Assembly (NCBI GenBank): GCA_024516035.1
Contig: CM044967.1
Coordinates: 4,024,859-4,088,858 of the forward strand
Length of the DNA: 64,000 nt
Reading direction: 5' to 3'
Source: Bactericera cockerelli
Lineage: Eukaryota > Arthropoda > Insecta > Hemiptera > Triozidae
Shown here: in pieces, positions 60,182-64,000 of the stretch
Numbering within the stretch: position 1 is the stretch's first letter
Layout: every line of letters begins with the position of its first letter
Translations under genes and position numbers: made by a program
Notes under the pieces: generated by a model
Told to the model about the DNA's origin: nothing
Seen by the model: the letters and a program-made list of their open reading frames with translations, nothing else
The model's database searches: none

Positions 60182-60696
60182 AGAAAGAGTGCAGTATACG
60201 CAAAATTCTTGATGCTAAATTATGAAATTGTGAATGATATTAGGGTAGTATTTTGTCTTCCTTCCTCAAGTACATTAATTTATTTATTACCTGTTAATTA
60301 GTCATAAGTTAGACTGTAAATTAGATAAGGTGAACATCATGTTGTATAATTATTCATTTACTTTTACATATTATTTTATATACTTAGGTCATTAATACTG
60401 CGGGGAGCCTATCCTGATGTATATGAAGATGTGTGGAATGATTTATTTATTAGGAGCATTCAAACTCTAAATAAAAATTGTTGAATTTTTTTTCTGTATT
60501 TATTATTCATACTTTAGGTATATGTTTTCCCCGTGTTATCCTCCGAAAAAAAATCTAAATACGAAATTCAAATTTCTGAGTCAAATTTGAATTTTCCTTT
60601 GTTGCATGGGTTCCATGAAATACATAATTGGCTGAACTTCCAGCTCAACACTAACTTATCTATCTTTAGATCGTTTAGTTGGACCATTAAAATAGA

Positions 60697-60875
60697 TCAA
60701 TCTTCTCACTTTCCTATTTATACTGATTAAAATAGAGAGGTTAGTTGATGGCATGGATATACCCAACTATTACCTGCTGATGAGAGCAAATAAGCTCGAA
60801 ACAGCTGTCCAGGTATGTTCTGATATTCATGTACATCTAGCACAACTTCTCACTTTCCTGTTTATACTGATTATA
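60697..60875 (+). repeat. 35-base motif pair flanking about 110 bases
   Basis: CAATCTTCTCACTTTCCTAT and CAACTTCTCACTTTCCTGTT, each followed by TTATACTGATTA, flank a segment with AATAAGCTCGAAACAGCTGT. See the finding on the recurring motif. Confidence 0.6.
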
Positions 60876-60935
60876 CCGTCAGCTCGATAATAAAGGCGGC
60901 GAACTCGCAACCTGGAAGTCGGTGGTTCGAGGTCC
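60876..60935 (+). repeat. SINE family A head fragment
   Basis: CCGTCAGCTCGATAATAAAG, CGAACTCGCAACCTGGAAGT and GGTGGTTCGAGGTCC. Confidence 0.55.
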
Positions 60936-60944
60936 AAGCTCGGG

Positions 60945-61530
60945 TGCTTTTAGTTGTTGTTGTTGTTGTTGTTGTTGTAACCAGCTTGGCTACAGCTTGC
61001 AAGAGCGAGGGAGAGCAAAGTTGAGCCGTATTTTTTTTTCTAACCAAAGTTGATTCAAATGGAATAAAATGGACGAACTGGAAGAAAGTCATTTTTCTTT
61101 TGAAAAAAAAAAAACGAAAAGAGGAGAAATCTTCTTCCAGTTTGGTTAACCAAAATGGATTTATATAATTCTTGCTTCCATTTCTTTTATATTTTAAGTT
61201 TTCATTTTTCCATTGTTTATCTTTTTCTTTCACGAATGGTGGGGAAGCTAAACTTGGAAAAAATGGAAAGAATTGGAGAAAACCGAACCTGGAATTTTTT
61301 TTTTCAATGTGCTATCAACCATCGTGAGAACTTGGGCTTTTGCGAACTTTTTGTTATAGTTTTTTAAATGTTTATATTGGATTCTTTCCGTTAATAAAAG
61401 AGCCTTTGAGCACCATTACCATTACCAAAACTGCAAGCTAGCCTGATTTGTTAGAGTTGGCTAGTCTGTTCGCCTCTAGCGACACACTGGTCTTCTCCCT
61501 GTCCCCCGTCCCCCAGTCAGACACTTTGTT
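60945..61530 (-). repeat. family J element split by family K
   Basis: The J tail (GTAACCAGCTTGGCTACAGC, reverse) is at 60975-61015. Family K (reverse) occupies about 61017-61290, and the J body resumes with GTGCTATCAACCATCGTGAG to TGGTCTTCTCCCTG at 61305-61500. It reads as K inserted into J with some loss. Confidence 0.7.
60953..60981. repeat. GTT microsatellite
   Basis: About nine GTT units at the end of the reverse family J element, the counterpart of its CAA-rich tail. Confidence 0.9.
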
Positions 61531-61727
61531 GTAATAATAATACGCCTTATTTATACTGCCCGATTAGGACTAATGAGTCACATTATTCCAGCAGTAAGCC
61601 CAAGTCGTATTATTATGTACTCAAAATTCCAAATGGAATGATAACTTGTCATGTCCCGACTGGGTTTAGAACCTGCGACCCTTGGATTACCAGATCGACG
61701 CCTTGACCACTGAGCTATCGGGACAGA
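61530..61727 (-). repeat. SINE family C, full length
   Basis: ATACGCCTTATTTATACTGC to the reverse of the head at CTGAGCTATCGGGACAG. Confidence 0.87.
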
Positions 61728-61984
61728 CATGGTTTATTTTATAGGTAGATGATTTTAGTAAGGCGAGTGTGAGCAGTTTGTGACGCCACTTTTGTGATTA
61801 ACATAAATATGATAAAATGGGCTCAACCAAGATAAATTTATACTGTCAGGAAAGAACCCTGACAGTATAAATTTATAATTATTTCAAAATGTATCAAATT
61901 GCATATTAATAATTATACTTACCACATAAAAATTAACATTAAACTAAGTAAAAAATTTCAAATTGCATATTCATATTTTATTGT

Positions 61985-62290
61985 ATGTATGACTTTATTT
62001 GTGGTGAAGCACAAGGCCTCTTCACAATTTTTTGTGGGTAGCGCAACATTACTAAGAGCCTCCTTCACATTTCGAATTATTCTATTAAATTGATTTCTTT
62101 TTACTCTGGTAATGCCGCCACTGGTCGTTACTCTTTGAAGTAACTACTCATTTTTCCTCACGAGGTATGAGTTGACTTCAAACATCCAAGTACAGAGCAG
62201 AAAAATTCCTGCCCCGCTGGGGATCAAACCCAGGTCACCATGCGTGCAATGCCTGGCGCGCTAACTCACTCTGCACGGTGACTACTTAAT
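61985..62290 (-). repeat. SINE family E variant
   Basis: TGAAGCACAAGGCCTCTTCA, TTTTGTGGGTAGCGCAACAT, GCCGCCACTGGTCGTTACTC and head GATCAAACCCAGGTCACCAT in reverse orientation. Inverted mate at 62990-63155. Confidence 0.83.
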
Positions 62291-62989
62291 TACTTATTCA
62301 TATTTTACTGCAAAATAATTAGCATTATTGTAAGTAAAAAAAATCCTTCATGTCAGAGGAAAACGCCAGTGTGCCCATTACACAGGCGGCATTTCTTTTC
62401 TGAATGGTAATTTGTTAATGGTAATGGGTATGTTTGGTCGTAAAAATATGTAATTAGATTCATGGTACGTAAATCTAGTACAACTTCTCACTTTTATATT
62501 TTGACCAGCTAAAACCCAGCACTTTGTTGTCGTTCTGGTTTCATTGCTTAGCTTCGGTTTTCCCTTTCTTAGACAGTACGCGATCCGAGACTTCGCGCCA
62601 CAGAAGTATTCCAAAAGAGCCGCACCCTGAGTCTCCTTACTATTAAAACGTCTATTAATTTCGCCATAAGATTAACAAAAATAATTATAATGAGTGATAA
62701 CTTTTTAATTTTATTAAACTTTTGAAGTAATCAGTCTATTTATTATTGAATTATTTTAATATATCTAGGATACGAATCCTAGACATATATAAAAGTGTAT
62801 CAATAATAAATTCACATTAGGATGTCTAATAAAAAAATCATATTAAAAACAAGATATAAAAAAGTAATCAGTCTAATTGTCCTACCTTGAAATAGTTGTA
62901 AAACAATTGATATTCTTGGGAAGCAGGAAATACCTGATCGAGAAACAAGTCCTGTTATGAACTTGAACGTTTGGAGGATTCCAACATAC

Positions 62990-63155
62990 ATAGGTGTTAC
63001 TTGTATGAGTAACGACCAGTGGCGGCATTACCAGAGTAAAAAGAAATTAATGTAATAGAATTCGAAAAGTACAGGAGGCTCTTAATAATGCTGCGCTACC
63101 CACGAAAATTGTGAAGAGGCCTTGTGCTTCACCACAAATAAAATCATACTTACAT
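62990..63155 (+). repeat. SINE family E variant tail, inverted mate
   Basis: GTATGAGTAACGACCAGTGG, CGGCATTACCAGAGTAAAAA and GAAGAGGCCTTGTGCTTCAC, the reverse complement of 61985-62135 over about 150 bases. Confidence 0.8.
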
Positions 63156-63248
63156 AGGTGTTATTATGTACGACTACCTGTGATACTTACTAGGAGAGCT
63201 GTGAATTGAATAACGAAAAGTAGAATAGTTTTATTTTTTCAAGTTAAA

Positions 63249-63387
63249 GTTATCATACTAGTGTTTATCATTTTCGTGATATCACAACTACTCAAACTCG
63301 CTTTACCAAACCTGCGCTGAAACCGGGACTTGAACCACCGACCTCCAGGTTACAAGTCCGCCGCCTCGAGCTACTGAGGTCGGTTGT
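63249..63387 (-). repeat. SINE family A
   Basis: GTTATCATACTAGTGTTTAT to CTCGAGCTACTGAGGTCGGT, with a small deletion in the head. Confidence 0.87.
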
Positions 63388-63488
63388 TTTCATTATTGAA
63401 CATGTATATGAGTATTTTCATTATAATATTAAGGACTTAAGGATAAAATTAAGGATGAAATTCCACAATGAGGTATTATCGTATAGGT

Positions 63489-63660
63489 ATGTCCCGGTAG
63501 CCCAGTGGTAAAGGCGGCACTCTCTGAATCCAAAGTTTCCAGAGGTCGTGGGATTTTTACCACATAATAATATGTCTTTGGCTTACTGCTGGAATAATGG
63601 GACTTTAGTAGTCTTAATCGAGCAGTATAAAAAAGGCGATATTATTATTATTTTTATTAC
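63489..63660 (+). repeat. SINE family C, internally deleted
   Basis: TGTCCCGGTAGCCCAGTGGT head; AGAGGTCGTGGG jumps directly to ATTTTTACCACATAATAATA, losing the B-box distal half and about 45 bases. The tail is complete. Confidence 0.83.
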
Positions 63661-63970
63661 TGTACATCGTTTTGGTCCTGAATTTGGCGCCACCGGCATC
63701 AAAGTTATCTTTGCAAAAATTGAACCGAGGTCAGTGAATGACAACTGATAAACGCGGCCTTAGCCGTCAATATTAATTGAGGTAATGCTAAATATTTTTT
63801 TTTTTTTTTAGGACAAAAAATTGATAATTTTTCGCTATGAACAATTGTGTTAATGTGTGTCTTTATTTTTATCTATTATTACTGTATTCAAATGAAGCAT
63901 TTTTGGACAATTTTCATATTATTATTATTTGAAAAATTCATAAAAGATACAACTGTTTGAAATTGTTATG

Positions 63971-64000
63971 CCAGCCTCCGTGGCGTAGTGGTTGTGACTA
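63971..64000 (+). repeat. SINE family B head, cut by window end
   Basis: GCCAGCCTCCGTGGCGTAGT and GGTTGTGACTA, the first bases of family B. Confidence 0.85.

Noticed and set aside
63548..63748. 66-codon plus-strand ORF
   Set aside because: The first half is SINE family C body and tail; the rest has no recognisable domain.

Overview
The window is AT-rich eukaryotic DNA with spliceosomal introns, one scaffold gap (100 Ns) and a very dense load of tRNA-derived SINEs, MITEs and decayed LINE and DNA transposons. The protein genes look like those of insects: a Dicer-1-type protein and a GlcAT-I enzyme both read closest to the fly proteins as I remember them. An insect is most likely. A hemipteran such as a planthopper is only a guess from the AT-rich, SINE-rich texture.

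Three real genes are supported. (1) A minus-strand four-exon beta-1,3-glucuronyltransferase (GlcAT-I/B3GAT3, 349 aa) lies at 5215-8867 and caps the proteoglycan linker tetrasaccharide. (2) A plus-strand Dicer-1 lies at 14294-20819. It is one 5.48-kb exon plus a short terminal exon. Both RNase III centres, PAZ and the dsRBD are intact, but the helicase has lost Walker A, the DExH aspartate and motif VI. Its reading frame is broken by three single-base indels, two of them in T5 runs. (3) A minus-strand six-exon short-chain dehydrogenase of the very-long-chain 3-oxoacyl-CoA reductase / 17-beta-HSD12 family runs from 58532 to 22689. It has a 24-kb first intron, one single-base frameshift in exon 4, and two decayed copies of its own exons in its introns. 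Exon phases match across every junction of all three genes once the indels are allowed for.

Layout: 1-4.6 kb holds LINE relics and one SINE. 4.6-8.9 kb is the glucuronyltransferase. 8.9-14.2 kb is a sparse intergenic space between two divergently transcribed genes and may hold both promoters. 14.3-20.8 kb is Dicer-1. 22.7-58.5 kb is the reductase gene, whose introns carry most of the repeats, including a hAT element with a perfect 8-bp target duplication, a 1.74-kb pogo-like element, a 5S-rRNA-derived fragment, a LINE 3-prime end with poly-A, and a perfect 62-bp palindrome near the gap. 58.6-64 kb is the reductase promoter side followed by more SINEs and MITEs.

At least six tRNA-headed SINE families (called A-F here) occur in both orientations. 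Some share tails, so they appear to have exchanged modules. No bacterial genes, CRISPR arrays, viral genes or convincing tRNA genes were seen. The three genes have unrelated jobs (proteoglycan synthesis, microRNA processing, fatty-acid elongation) and no functional cluster is claimed.
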